A stretch of DNA of 45,340 nucleotides from positions 1 through 45,340 of the forward strand of contig NZ_SSOM01000085.1 of assembly GCF_029871235.1 (NCBI RefSeq), given 5' to 3'. The position numbers and the translations under genes are program-made. Position 1 is the stretch's first letter. Each line of letters begins with the position of its first letter. The DNA comes from Pseudomonas sp. BN411. Its GTDB lineage: Bacteria; Pseudomonadota; Gammaproteobacteria; Pseudomonadales; Pseudomonadaceae. Shown here one piece after another: positions 10,552 to 19,816 of the stretch. Under the pieces are notes generated by a model, which saw only the letters and a list, made by a program, of their open reading frames with translations, searched no databases and was not told the DNA's origin.

Positions 10552-10721
10552 TTGCTGATTCCTCAATTCCGACTGCGTAAGGGCGTGCGCCATGGCAGCA
10601 AGGACAGGGCTCCACGCTTTCGACTTGACTTCGGGATTTGGGGGACTAGATGACGCCTACCTTGAAGCGACGCTGGTGCTAGCGCGATTCACGCTCTTCA
10701 GCAGGAGGTTCTATCCCTGAG

Positions 10722-10747
10722 GGTGCCGGCAATATCGTGCCGACACC
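10722..10747 (-). other. Inverted repeat in the 5' leader of the giant peroxidase gene
   Basis: Arms ggtgccggca and tgccgacacc flank a 6-nt loop: a 10-bp stem with one mismatch. It lies about 170 nt upstream of the start codon, between the predicted promoter and the gene, and has no T-run after it. It could be an mRNA structure or an operator; function unknown. Confidence 0.35.
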
Positions 10748-10937
10748 GGGGCGTCATCCGCCCGGCGGACCGTGAAATTCGGAAAGATGCTGCGAGACGG
10801 GCGAAAACGCCCCTGGTGATGCGGTGTGCGAAACAGTGCTCATGACGTTCTCCCTAGCGTTCATTGTTTCTCGGCTAAGGCTGCAACGCCCTCACGATGC
10901 AGCTATCCGCATTGCGAAACAATTTCTTACATACCTG

Positions 10938-10966
10938 ACTAAAGATTCGCCAAAAAACACTGTCAA
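10938..10966 (-). promoter_or_regulatory. Candidate sigma-70 promoter of the giant peroxidase gene
   Basis: On the minus strand TTGACA (10966-10961) is followed after 17 nt by TTTAGT (10943-10938), a perfect -35 and a 4/6 match to -10. It lies in the only AT-rich stretch upstream of the gene and predicts a leader of about 380 nt. No experimental support; the long leader leaves room for another promoter closer to the gene. Confidence 0.4.
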
Positions 10967-11271
10967 GCGTCCGTCATTCCCACCAAATTCGACCGTTTAT
11001 ATCATTTAAGTCATTGTTTTTAATCGCATTATCCATGAAATATGTTCTTACAAAGGCAATTCCGAGGGGCACTCCGGGGCCATCTCCACCCATTTCGGGG
11101 GCCATCCCCAATTGCTGGAACACCCGTTCTAGAGCGCTTCGCGACTGACGCTTCCGTTAATCCGCTGTTTGCCACCGCCCGGAGGAGCCGGGCCTAGCCT
11201 TGCAAAATCCGCGACTTCATGAGTCAAAAAACCGTGCTTTTTGCCTGAATGGGCAGCAGGAGTGGAATTTG

Positions 11272-11335
11272 TGTAGGAGCGAGCTTGCTCGCGAAGTGGC
11301 GGCTCAGGAGGTTCGCGAGCAAGCTCGCTCCTACA
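11272..11335. repeat. REPIN: inverted pair of Pseudomonas REP sequences
   Basis: Arms 11272-11295 and 11312-11335 are perfect 24-bp reverse complements of the tgtaggagcgagcttgctcg type, separated by 16 bp. This is the standard REP doublet (REPIN) of Pseudomonas, mobilised in trans by RAYT transposases. It sits just downstream of the sfnR-like gene and may stabilise the 3' end of its mRNA. Confidence 0.9.
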
Positions 11336-11373
11336 GTCCGCTTGCGCCCCGGGATGAGGCGCGGGAAATGGGA

Positions 11374-12438
11374 TCAAGCCAGGCGAACGCCGGGGGTGCT
11401 ATGGGCGACTTCCAACTCGCCAATCTTCTCCAGCCGCGCCCTTACGATGTTGCGGCTGATGCCCAGCAGGCGGGCGGTCTGTAACTGGTTGCCGTGGCAG
11501 AAGCGGTAGGCGGTGCGGAACAGGCGTTCCTCGATGTGTTCGTAGAGATCCGGCCGGTTCTCCTCGAATAGCGCCTCCAGCGCGGCTTCCAGGCCAACGG
11601 GCTGGAGCGGCTGGTCCTGGCGGATGGAGGCCAGGCGAATGTCCACCAGGTGCAGGTCGGCCGGTTGTACCTGGCGGTTGCGGCACACCAGCAGCGCGTG
11701 GTGGATAGCGTTTTCCAGTTCACGGATGTTGCCCGGCCAGCCATGGGCGAGCAGCTTGCGCTCGGCTTCCGGACTCAGGCTCGCCGGGGTGTAGCCCAGG
11801 CGTCGGCAATGTTCTTCGAGGAAGAATGCCGCCAGGGGCAGGATGTCCCCCTTGCGCTCGCGCAGCGGCGGCAACTGGATCTTGGCCACATGCAGCCGGT
11901 AGAAGAGGTCCTCGCGGAAATGTCCGGCGATGACCGCATCCGCCAGGTTGACGTTGGTCGCCGCCACCAGGCGCACGTCAATGGGGATCGGTGTGCGCGA
12001 GCCGAGCCGCACCACTTCCCGCTCCTGCAGCACCCGCAGGAGCTTCACCTGCATGTTCAACGGCAGGTCACCGATTTCGTCGAGGAACAGGGTGCCGCCG
12101 TTGGCCGCCTCGAACCAACCGGCCTTGCTCTGCGTGGCGCCGGTGAAGGCCCCCTTCTCGTGACCGAAGAGCTCGCTCTCCACCAGGGTTTCCGCGAAGG
12201 CGCCACAGTTCACCGCCACGAACGGACCACCGGAGCGGCGACTGAGGTTGTGGATATGCCGGGCCACCAGTTCCTTGCCAGTGCCGGTTTCCCCGACGAT
12301 CAAGGCGTTGGCCTCGCTGGGAGCCAGGCGCTCGATGCGGCCGAGCAGGTCACGGGAGGCCGGGTCCTCGAAAACCAGCACGGTGGCCCGTACGGACTTG
12401 GTCAATTCACGGGCATTGGGGAGGGTAAGCAGAGACAT
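11374..12438 (-). CDS. sfnR: Sigma-54-dependent activator, SfnR family (SfnR2-like)
   Basis: A 354-aa enhancer-binding protein with no N-terminal receiver or PAS domain. The AAA+ core begins almost at once, with Walker A GETGTGKE, the sigma-54-contacting GAFTGA loop and Walker [14 protein letters not shown]. The C-terminal ~60 residues form the Fis-type helix-turn-helix (ARLLGISRNIVRARLEKIGE). In Pseudomonas, SfnR proteins activate dimethylsulfone and methanesulfonate genes under sulfate limitation. This gene is divergent from msuEDC and closely resembles the sfnR-like gene at 15689. The ATG at 12438 has AGGAA upstream. Lack of a sensory domain suggests control by its own level, classically set by CysB. 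A palindrome overlaps its predicted -10 element. Confidence 0.9.
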   Translation of the reverse strand: MSLLTLPNARELTKSVRATVLVFEDPASRDLLGRIERLAPSEANALIVGETGTGKELVARHIHNLSRRSGGPFVAVNCGAFAETLVESELFGHEKGAFTGATQSKAGWFEAANGGTLFLDEIGDLPLNMQVKLLRVLQEREVVRLGSRTPIPIDVRLVAATNVNLADAVIAGHFREDLFYRLHVAKIQLPPLRERKGDILPLAAFFLEEHCRRLGYTPASLSPEAERKLLAHGWPGNIRELENAIHHALLVCRNRQVQPADLHLVDIRLASIRQDQPLQPVGLEAALEALFEENRPDLYEHIEERLFRTAYRFCHGNQLQTARLLGISRNIVRARLEKIGELEVAHSTPGVRLA

Positions 12439-12488
12439 GGTGCATTCCTGGCATCCGAAAGCGCAGAGGAATGATGCCCGATGCCCAT

Positions 12489-12528
12489 ATAGATAAAAAA
12501 ATTATCTATTCGCATTTATATATTCCAA
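12489..12528 (-). promoter_or_regulatory. Predicted sfnR2 promoter with overlapping palindrome
   Basis: On the minus strand TTGGAA (12528-12523), 16 nt, then GATAAT (12506-12501) form a good sigma-70 promoter in an AT-rich island. The inverted repeat ATAGATAA-N5-TTATCTAT (12489-12509) covers the -10 element. CysB is the known activator of sfnR genes in pseudomonads, but the position over -10 would fit repression better. The identity of the binder is not visible. Confidence 0.5.
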
Positions 12529-12563
12529 TTTTACATATACGAGAACACCCCATCGCCAGCAGA

Positions 12564-12583
12564 GGTGTTGCCAGGGCAACACC
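12564..12583. promoter_or_regulatory. Perfect palindrome upstream of msuE, candidate SfnR enhancer site
   Basis: ggtgttgcc-ag-ggcaacacc is a 9-2-9 perfect inverted repeat about 100 bp upstream of the sigma-54 promoter of msuE, the usual distance for an enhancer. A related half site, caacac, follows at 12588-12593. Binding by either SfnR paralog is inferred from position only. Confidence 0.55.
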
Positions 12584-12666
12584 CAAGCAACACAACTGCT
12601 GCCCATCAGCCAGAGAACATCCGCAAAACATCACCGAACTGCCCTGATTCCGCACACTTTGCGCTT

Positions 12667-12682
12667 TGGTACGCCCCTTGCT
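12667..12682 (+). promoter_or_regulatory. Sigma-54 promoter of the msuEDC operon
   Basis: tggtacgccccttgct matches the consensus TGGYACRN4TTGCW fully, with GG at 12668-12669 and GC at 12680-12681 separated by exactly 10 nt. Transcription should start near 12693, some 30 nt before the msuE ATG. Adjacent sigma-54 activator genes on both sides agree. Confidence 0.92.
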
Positions 12683-12723
12683 CTGTCCTGCTGCACACCC
12701 AGCAACATCACAAGGGATACCTC

Positions 12724-13287
12724 ATGAGCAAGTCGATCAAAGTGGTCGCTGTTACCGGCAGCACCTTCCGTCCTTCCCGCACCCTGGTGCTGATCCAGGC
12801 CATCGTCGCCGAGCTGGGCAGGCACCTGCCCATCCAGAGCCACCTGATCGAACTGGGCGACATCGCCCGCTCGGTGGGCGGCGCGCTGTCGCGCAAGGAA
12901 CTGCCGGAGACCGTCGAGCACGAACTGCGCGCCATCGAGAATGCCGACCTGCTGGTGGTGGCCACTCCGGTCTATCGCGGCACCTATCCGGGCCAGTTCA
13001 AGCACCTGTTCGACCTGATCGACCAGAGCGCGCTGATCGACACCCCGGTGCTGCTCGCCGCCACCGGTGGCAGCGAGCGCCATGCGCTGGTCCTCGACCA
13101 CCAACTGCGTCCGCTGTTCAGCTTCTTCCAGTCGCTGACCCTGCCCATCGGGGTCTACGCCTCCGAGTCCGATTTCGACAACTACCAGATCAGCAGTGAC
13201 GCGCTGAAAGCCCGCATCCAGCTCGCCGCCGAACGTGCAGCGCCTCTATTCCCCGGCGCTGCCGCCGACCTGCTGAAGATCGCCTGA
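12724..13287 (+). CDS. msuE: NAD(P)H-dependent FMN reductase MsuE
   Basis: A 187-aa flavodoxin-fold FMN reductase that supplies FMNH2 to the two monooxygenases encoded next. The N-terminal GSTFRPSRT is the flavin phosphate loop, [13 protein letters not shown] is a conserved family block, and the [15 protein letters not shown] stretch is typical of MsuE/SsuE/SfnF. An earlier in-frame start exists, but ATG 12724 has AAGGGA at good spacing and lies just after the sigma-54 start site. The gene is first in a tight operon, 10 bp before msuD. SsuE or SfnF are alternative names; the msuD-msuC context favours MsuE. Confidence 0.92.
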   Translation: MSKSIKVVAVTGSTFRPSRTLVLIQAIVAELGRHLPIQSHLIELGDIARSVGGALSRKELPETVEHELRAIENADLLVVATPVYRGTYPGQFKHLFDLIDQSALIDTPVLLAATGGSERHALVLDHQLRPLFSFFQSLTLPIGVYASESDFDNYQISSDALKARIQLAAERAAPLFPGAAADLLKIA

Positions 13288-13297
13288 AGGACCTGAC

Positions 13298-14443
13298 ATG
13301 AACGTTTTCTGGTTTCTCCCCACCCACGGCGATGGCCATTTCCTCGGCACCACCCAGGGCGCCCGGCCGGTCTCCCTGCCCTACCTCAAGCAAGTGGCGC
13401 AGGCCGCCGACAGCCTCGGCTACCACGGCGTGTTGATCCCCACCGGCCGCTCCTGCGAGGACTCCTGGGTGGTCGCCTCGGCCCTGGCGCCGCTGACCGA
13501 GCGTCTGCGCTACCTGGTGGCAATCCGTCCGGGGATCATCTCCCCCACCGTCTCCGCGCGCATGGCCGCTACCCTCGACCGTCTCTCCGGCGGACGCCTG
13601 CTGATCAATGTGGTCACCGGCGGCGACCCGGACGAAAACCGCGGCGATGGCATCCACCTGAGCCATGCCGAACGCTACGAGGTCACCGACGAGTTCCTGC
13701 GCATCTGGCGCCGCGTGTTGCAGGGCGAGTCGGTTGATTTCGAGGGCAAGCACATCCAGGTGGAAAACGCCAAGGCGCTCTACCCGCCGCTCCAGCAGCC
13801 CTATCCGCCGCTGTACTTCGGCGGCTCTTCCGACGCAGCCCATGACCTGGCCGCCGAGCAGGTGGACGTCTACCTGACCTGGGGCGAACCGCCTGCAGCA
13901 GTGGCGAAGAAGATTGCCGACGTACGCGAACGCGCCGCCCGCCATGGCCGCACCGTGAAGTTCGGCATTCGCCTGCACGTGATCGTGCGTGAAACGGCGG
14001 AAGAAGCCTGGCGCGCCGCCAGCAAGCTGATCGAGCACATTTCCGACGACACCATCGCCGCCGCCCAGCAGTCCTTCGCCCGTTTCGATTCCGAAGGCCA
14101 ACGGCGCATGGCCGCGCTGCATGGCGGACGCCGCGACAACCTGGAAATCGCCCCGAACCTCTGGGCCGGCGTCGGACTGGTGCGTGGTGGCGCCGGCACC
14201 GCCCTGGTGGGCGACCCGCAGCAGGTGGCGACGCGCATCAAGGAATACGCCGACCTCGGCATCGAGAGCTTCATCTTTTCCGGCTACCCGCACCTGGAAG
14301 AGGCCTACCGCTTCGCCGAACTGGTGTTCCCGCTGCTGCCCGAGCCCTACGCCAGTCTGGCCGGTCGCGGCGTCACCAACCTCACCGGCCCGTTCGGCGA
14401 AATGATCGCCAACGACGTATTGCCCAAGGCCGCTGCGAGCTGA
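13298..14443 (+). CDS. msuD: FMNH2-dependent (methane)alkanesulfonate monooxygenase MsuD
   Basis: A 381-aa luciferase-like TIM-barrel monooxygenase, the usual length for SsuD/MsuD. It uses FMNH2 and O2 to cleave the C-S bond of short alkanesulfonates, giving sulfite and an aldehyde (formaldehyde from methanesulfonate). It starts [13 protein letters not shown] and has conserved [43 protein letters not shown] and [11 protein letters not shown] blocks. The ribosome site (gaagga) overlaps the end of msuE. SsuD and MsuD cannot be separated by eye; being coupled to msuE and msuC and lacking ssuABC here supports MsuD. Confidence 0.93.
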   Translation: MNVFWFLPTHGDGHFLGTTQGARPVSLPYLKQVAQAADSLGYHGVLIPTGRSCEDSWVVASALAPLTERLRYLVAIRPGIISPTVSARMAATLDRLSGGRLLINVVTGGDPDENRGDGIHLSHAERYEVTDEFLRIWRRVLQGESVDFEGKHIQVENAKALYPPLQQPYPPLYFGGSSDAAHDLAAEQVDVYLTWGEPPAAVAKKIADVRERAARHGRTVKFGIRLHVIVRETAEEAWRAASKLIEHISDDTIAAAQQSFARFDSEGQRRMAALHGGRRDNLEIAPNLWAGVGLVRGGAGTALVGDPQQVATRIKEYADLGIESFIFSGYPHLEEAYRFAELVFPLLPEPYASLAGRGVTNLTGPFGEMIANDVLPKAAAS

Positions 14444-14450
14444 GCCTGCC

Positions 14451-14472
14451 CGCCCCTTCTCGCCAAGGGGCG
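14451..14472 (+). other. Intra-operon hairpin between msuD and msuC
   Basis: cgcccctt-ctcgcc-aaggggcg forms a perfect 8-bp stem with a 6-nt loop in the 64-bp gap. No T-tract follows, so termination is unlikely. It may set differential mRNA stability of the msuED and msuC-sfnR parts. Confidence 0.5.
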
Positions 14473-14507
14473 TCCCAACAAGAATCTCACCTGAAGAGGT
14501 ATCCCGC

Positions 14508-15688
14508 GTGAATGCCCTGCAGCATCTCCCCCATCCCTCGCCGCTGGAAATTGCCCGCGAGCTGGCGGCCGGCTTTGCCGAAACGGCCGCCGAGCGCGAC
14601 GCCCGTGGCGGTACACCCAAGGCCGAACGCGATGCCATCCGCCAGAGCGGCCTGCTGTCACTGATCATTCCCGAGCAATACGGCGGACTCGGCCAGGACT
14701 GGCAAACCACCCTGGACGTGGTACGCGAATTCGCCCGCGTGGACAGCTCCATCGCCCACGTCTTCGCCTTCCAGCACCTGATGCTCGCGACCGTGCGGCT
14801 GTTCTCCCGCCCCGAGCAATGGCAGCCCTGGTTCCAGCTCACCGCACGCAGCCAATGGTTCTGGGGCAACGCGCTGAACCCGCTGGACACCCGAACGACG
14901 GTGAAGCGCTTCGACGGCTGGCGAGAATTCTCCGGCAAGAAGAGCTTCTGCTCCGGTGCCCTCGATTCGCAGATGCTGATCGCCTCTGGCCTGGACGAAG
15001 AAACCGGCAAGCTGCTGATCGCTGCCATCCCCACGGCCCGCAGCGGCATCAGCCTGGCAGACGACTGGGACAACATCGGCCAGCGCCAGACCGACAGCGG
15101 CAGCGCCATCTTCGAGCGGGTGCGGGTCGAGGAAAACGAACTGCTGCTGGACCCGGGCCCGCTGAGCACACCCTTCGCCTGTCTGCGCCCGCTGATTGCG
15201 CAACTGATCTTCACCCATATCTACCTGGGCATCGCCGAAGGCTCCTTCGAGGAGGCCCGCGCCTACACGCTCAAGGAAGCCCGCCCCTGGTTCAAATCGC
15301 CGGCCAGCCACATCGGTGAAGATCCCTACGTGCTGGCCCATTACGGCGAGTTCTGGGTTGGCCTGGAAGGCGTCCGCGCCCTGGTGAGGCGCGCCACCGC
15401 CCTGCTGGACGCAGCCTGGAACCAGGGCCCCGACCTCGGTGATGCCCAGCGGGGCGAACTGGCCCTGGCCATCGCCACCGCCAAGGTAGCGGCCACCCGC
15501 ACCGGCCTCGACCTGTGCAGCCGCCTGTTCGAGGTGACCGGCGCGCGCTCCACCCATGCCGCCCTGCGCCTGGACCGCCACTGGCGCAACCTGCGCACCC
15601 AGACCCTGCACGACCCGGTGGACTACAAGGTCCGCGAACTGGGCGAGTGGGCCCTCAACCAGACCCTGCCGAAGCCGACCTTCTACTC

Positions 15689-15692
<4 letters not shown>
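14508..15692 (+). CDS. msuC: FMNH2-dependent methanesulfinate monooxygenase MsuC (acyl-CoA dehydrogenase fold)
   Basis: A 394-aa acyl-CoA-dehydrogenase-fold protein of the DszC/SfnB/MsuC type, which are reduced-flavin monooxygenases rather than dehydrogenases. MsuC oxidises methanesulfinate, the product of dimethylsulfone cleavage by SfnG, to methanesulfonate, the MsuD substrate. Visible family blocks are [18 protein letters not shown] near residue 45, [11 protein letters not shown] in the middle domain, [12 protein letters not shown], and the C-terminal helix with [17 protein letters not shown]. The start is GTG 14508 with aagagg 8 nt upstream. The stop codon overlaps the next ATG (ATGA), so it is translationally coupled to the sfnR-like gene. 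Confidence 0.88.
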
Positions 15693-16810
<1,118 letters not shown>

Positions 16811-16814
16811 TGGC

Positions 16815-17234
16815 TCAGCTCGGCCGCAAACCCTGAGTGGGCAACGCCGCGGGACCGCAGCATTCGCCCGTCTCCGGCGAAGAATCGTCGGTGGCGCTGA
16901 CCTGTCGTCCCTCGGCATCCAGCCCGACAACGCCCACCACCCGGTAGCAGTCGACGTCATCTTCCAGCGGAATGGCAAACAGCCGCACCGTTTCATCCAG
17001 GGCGAAGTGGTGCACCTCCTCGCCTACCGCAACACCATCGCGATAAGCCTGCAGGTACAGCTCGGCGGCCACCGCGTCGCCTTCTTCGGCACGGCTGAGC
17101 ACGCCGACCAGGCTGTCCTCGTCGTCCACCACCTGCAGCCAGTGCCCACGCAGATGCACCTCGGCCGCCCACACCGGGGCGGCGGCCAGCCCTAGCAGGC
17201 AGCAGATCGCCAATGCCCGCAGCGGAAATCCCAT
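16815..17234 (-). CDS. Small exported protein of unknown function
   Basis: 139 aa with a clear Sec signal peptide (LRALAICCLLGLAAAPVWA, cleavage before AEVHLRG). The mature part of ~115 aa is acidic and predicted to be all-beta, with a CCGP pair of cysteines near the C-terminus and one further Cys (DCYRVVG). I do not recognise the family. ATG 17234 overlaps the stop of the upstream membrane-protein gene (TGATG), so the two are coupled. Its 3' end lies 4 bp from the end of the convergent sfnR-like gene. A longer reading frame from 17363 is not preferred because it would bury the signal peptide. Confidence 0.75.
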   Translation of the reverse strand: MGFPLRALAICCLLGLAAAPVWAAEVHLRGHWLQVVDDEDSLVGVLSRAEEGDAVAAELYLQAYRDGVAVGEEVHHFALDETVRLFAIPLEDDVDCYRVVGVVGLDAEGRQVSATDDSSPETGECCGPAALPTQGLRPS

Positions 17235-18310
17235 CAGCGGCTGCTCAACTGGCTGTAGTCGTCGGGTGTCGGCAGACCCAGCCATTCCTGCCAGCGCTGC
17301 AGGTCGCCACGGGCACTTTCGAACAGGGCACTGGCCTTCATCTTGTCCAGGGAACTCACGCACTCCTCCAGCGGCGCCTCCTCGCGCAGGCAGGGGTTGC
17401 CCGGCGGCAGCTGGGTTCCCGCCAGGTACGACACCAGGAAGTAGGTGGCCGCGTTGTCGGTGGGGAAGATGTGCCGGCCGCCGGTACGCAGCCAGCCGCG
17501 CAGGGCTTCGGTCAGGTTGTCGGCATAGGCCTTGGCGTCGGGGGTGAAATCGACTTCGGTGCAGTCCTTCAGGTAGAGATTGCTTGCGGTTTCATCGCTG
17601 ACCTTGCCGTACACGGTGCAATAGAGGTCGACGTATTTGCCCTCGACTACCGGCTCGGAGAATTTCTTCGGATCGCTATGGAGTTCCGCCTGCACGTTGA
17701 ACATGTCGTTGGCGCCGGGCAGCTCCAGGATCACGTCATCGGCATAGTCGATGCGAACGGCCAGGACTTCGCCGGTAACGATGAGCTTGCGCCCCCTGAA
17801 GAAGGGATCGACCGCCTCGTCGTCACCTTCATACAGCCGCGCCAGCTTCGAGCTGGGCATGCGCTCCACCGGGTTGACCATCGACAGCGCGTTCAGCGCC
17901 GACTTCCCCCCGGCCAGGGCAACCAGGTAGTCCTGCTCCATGATGTGGCGAAAGAAGTTCAGGGCGCCCGGGTCCACCTTCGGGTGATCGCCACTCTCCT
18001 GCCTGGACAGGGCATCGCCATCCTTGGCCTGCAGCGCGGGAGCGGGCGCCGAGACCAGTTCCCTGGCGGTGGTACTGATGTGCACGCCGAGAAGGAACAG
18101 CGGCACCGCGAGAATGGCCACGGCGACACTGCTGCCGGCTTTCCCGGTGAGGCTTTCGATCGCGCACCAGGACGCCGGGCACAGCCAGATCGCACCGGAC
18201 AGCATCAGCAATCCGCCGATGATGGAACTGCCCATGACCCCGAAAGACGCGGCAACCAGGACCGAACAGACGATCCAGCAGATCGGCCGGATGACAGGTA
18301 CGAACTTCAT
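17234..18310 (-). CDS. Inner-membrane protein with OB-fold-like domain, unknown function
   Basis: 358 aa. The N-terminal ~80 residues hold two to three hydrophobic segments (VIRPICWIVCSVLVAASFG, a second near 30-50, and SSVAVAILAVPLFLLGVHIS), followed by a soluble region likely periplasmic. The middle (KLIVTGEVLAVRIDY ... GKYVDLYCTVYGK ... LYLKDC) resembles the tRNA_anti-like OB-fold found in many membrane-tethered proteins of unknown role. The last ~100 residues are helical. It is the first gene of a two-gene operon with the exported protein downstream (1-bp overlap). A role in envelope homeostasis is only a guess. Confidence 0.75.
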   Translation of the reverse strand: MKFVPVIRPICWIVCSVLVAASFGVMGSSIIGGLLMLSGAIWLCPASWCAIESLTGKAGSSVAVAILAVPLFLLGVHISTTARELVSAPAPALQAKDGDALSRQESGDHPKVDPGALNFFRHIMEQDYLVALAGGKSALNALSMVNPVERMPSSKLARLYEGDDEAVDPFFRGRKLIVTGEVLAVRIDYADDVILELPGANDMFNVQAELHSDPKKFSEPVVEGKYVDLYCTVYGKVSDETASNLYLKDCTEVDFTPDAKAYADNLTEALRGWLRTGGRHIFPTDNAATYFLVSYLAGTQLPPGNPCLREEAPLEECVSSLDKMKASALFESARGDLQRWQEWLGLPTPDDYSQLSSR

Positions 18311-19103
18311 TCAATGCCCCTTCTCGTAGCAAGACTGGTCCCGGATGTTCCCGGAAGGCCGTGACCCTCCCCGGGTCATCGACCTCGGGACAGCAGGATT
18401 CTTGGAGGGGGAAGGCGGAAATCAAAATCAGCAATCTTCATTTCCCGTCAGCAATGCGCCGCCTGCGGATTCCGGGGATTGAAGGGTATGTCTGCGTTAG
18501 TGGTTGCGACGTTGGCGGGAGCCTTCTTGCACACGACTTCCAAGCTCAGCCGCCAGTCTGATTCAACCCTCTCCCCCGGCCCCTCTCCCGCAGGCGGGCG
18601 AGGGGTGACTCGCGCTGGCGCGGCATAAGCCATCCTGAGGCAGCCAGCGGCCTGAAACCGGGTAGAAGCGGTGGGGCGGCGACTCCGCCCCTTCAGGAGG
18701 CCGAGCGGAATCATTGTGGAGGGGGACGAGCGGCATGGATGCCGCGAGAGGCGTGTGGGGCCATGGATGGCCCCTCTCGCCGTGCCCCCGGAACAACGAT
18801 GGAGGGAGGGCACCCCGGCGAAGCCGGGGCCGGATGCAGGGGCAAGCCTTTTGGTTCCTTTTTGGCGTTTGAAAAAGGGACTCGCCTGGGAAGGCGAAAC
18901 CAAAACCATCCGCAGAACTCGGCAAGCGGCTTGGCTCAGGAATCTCTAGCAACCCTTAACACGGACATCGTCTTTTCAAACGGGCCATGGCGATAGCTCC
19001 CACGCTTTGAGCAGCACCGGCAGCAATGACCATTTTTGATTCGCATCAGGCGCGGAGCGGCTTCGACAATCGGCGGCGTGACAACTTCAGTGGAGCGTTT
19101 GAA
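18311..19103. other. Repeat-rich intergenic region, no convincing gene
   Basis: About 790 bp. At 18560-18608 there is a pyrimidine-rich ccctctcccccggcccctctcccgc / gcgggcgagggg palindromic element of a kind scattered through Pseudomonas genomes. 18670-18910 encodes, on paper, short peptides such as KPFGSFLAFEKGTR. I recognise these as spurious translations of a multi-copy intergenic element, including cggcgaagccgggg and ctcgcctgggaaggcga stems. The 3' end (18960-19100) should carry the csrA-like promoter, but I see no strong -35/-10 pair. Confidence 0.5.
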
Positions 19104-19283
19104 ATGCTGGTCCTGTGTCGAAACGTCGGGGAATCCCTGGTCATCCAGCAGACGCCGGAGACCCTCACTCGCATCAAGGTCATTCGCACGGAGCGGCCCA
19201 CGGTCATCCTGAGCGTGGAAACCCGAACCCTGGATGGACAACTCATGGAGCGGACCGAGCTGCACCTGCCGGAAACCGCCTGA
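19104..19283 (+). CDS. Divergent CsrA/RsmA-family post-transcriptional regulator
   Basis: 59 aa. The N-terminus LVLCRNVGESLVI fits the CsrA beta-1 pattern (L-x-L-x-R-x-x-GE-S-x-x-I), and MERTELHLPE aligns with the VHREE RNA-binding segment, keeping the key arginine. The central GVxAP signature of canonical RsmA/RsmE is missing (VILSVETRTLDG instead), and the loop after beta-1 is longer. CsrA proteins bind GGA in mRNA leaders as dimers. This copy is clearly not the housekeeping RsmA. Start ATG 19104 has gtggag 8 nt upstream; an upstream in-frame start at 19026 would add 26 residues before the CsrA fold and is rejected. Confidence 0.8.
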   Translation: MLVLCRNVGESLVIQQTPETLTRIKVIRTERPTVILSVETRTLDGQLMERTELHLPETA

Positions 19284-19342
19284 CAGGGACGGGCGTCGGA
19301 GAGCGGTCCGCCCGAGGCCGCCGCTCCGCCCCGGCCTGGGAC

Positions 19343-19816
19343 TCAACGGTTGAGACAACGGACGTTGTCGATCTCGCGGGCGTAGTAGCAGATCACCCTG
19401 TCATCGGGCACCGGCAGGAATTCCAGGCGCAGTGTCGCCCCTGTCGCCAGACCGTACTGTCGCCCGAAGAACACATCGGGAATCTCGCTCAGCTGTTGCA
19501 ACGGCTTGGCACGGCTGGTCTGGGCTTTCTGCAACTGGAGTTCGAGACTGCGGGGACCGACATGAACGACGTCCGCCAGCAGGGACGCGTAGTTCACCTC
19601 CGAGCCGACCCGCTCCATGGCGGCAAAGCTCAGCACATCACCGATGATGACCCGCTCTTCCGAACGTATCAGGCTGCCGTCGTTGAGCACGATGCGATTC
19701 GCGCCATGGTAGGAAACCCCGCGCGAATAGGCCGCGTGATCGAACGCCAGTCCGGCCACCGCCAGCAGGGCAAGGCCACCGAGGATGAAGGCATGCTTGT
19801 AGCGGCGCAGCATCAT
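19343..19816 (-). CDS. Small membrane-anchored periplasmic protein, ToxS-like partner of the regulator upstream
   Basis: 157 aa with one N-terminal membrane helix (HAFILGGLALLAVAGLAFDHA) and a ~125-aa periplasmic domain ending in a CYYAREIDNVRCLNR cysteine pair. It overlaps the preceding regulator gene by ATGA, so the two are co-translated. No sequence similarity to ToxS is obvious, but the architecture and position (single-pass protein right after a ToxR-type regulator) match ToxR-ToxS and TcpP-TcpH pairs, where the second protein protects or tunes the first. Function inferred from context only. Confidence 0.7.
   Translation of the reverse strand: MMLRRYKHAFILGGLALLAVAGLAFDHAAYSRGVSYHGANRIVLNDGSLIRSEERVIIGDVLSFAAMERVGSEVNYASLLADVVHVGPRSLELQLQKAQTSRAKPLQQLSEIPDVFFGRQYGLATGATLRLEFLPVPDDRVICYYAREIDNVRCLNR

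Larger units (their letters stand above)
10552..11271. other. Intergenic region without a convincing gene
   Basis: A 720-bp stretch between the divergently oriented peroxidase start and the REPIN. It holds the candidate promoter and the leader inverted repeat. It also holds an AT-rich core (about 10860-11060) and, near 11177-11193, a short gcccgg/ccgggc stem. Short reading frames here (for example 10824-11009) have no family signature or ribosome site. Confidence 0.6.

Noticed and set aside
2686-10653. A 2,655-codon open frame on the plus strand
   Set aside because: It is the exact antisense phase of the peroxidase gene. Its Val/Asp/Gly/His-rich sequence is what the reverse of GGxGxD repeats in high-GC DNA gives; it has no family signature, while the minus frame has clear heme peroxidase and RTX motifs.
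14451-14472. Terminator between msuD and msuC
   Set aside because: Perfect stem but no T-tract, and the downstream genes have no promoter of their own that I can see.
13190-15214. A 674-codon antisense frame opposite msuD and msuC
   Set aside because: High-GC shadow; msuD and msuC on the plus strand match known enzymes end to end.
18671-18996. Small frames encoding KPFGSFLAFEKGTR-like peptides
   Set aside because: Recognised as a spurious translation of a multi-copy intergenic repeat; no ribosome site.
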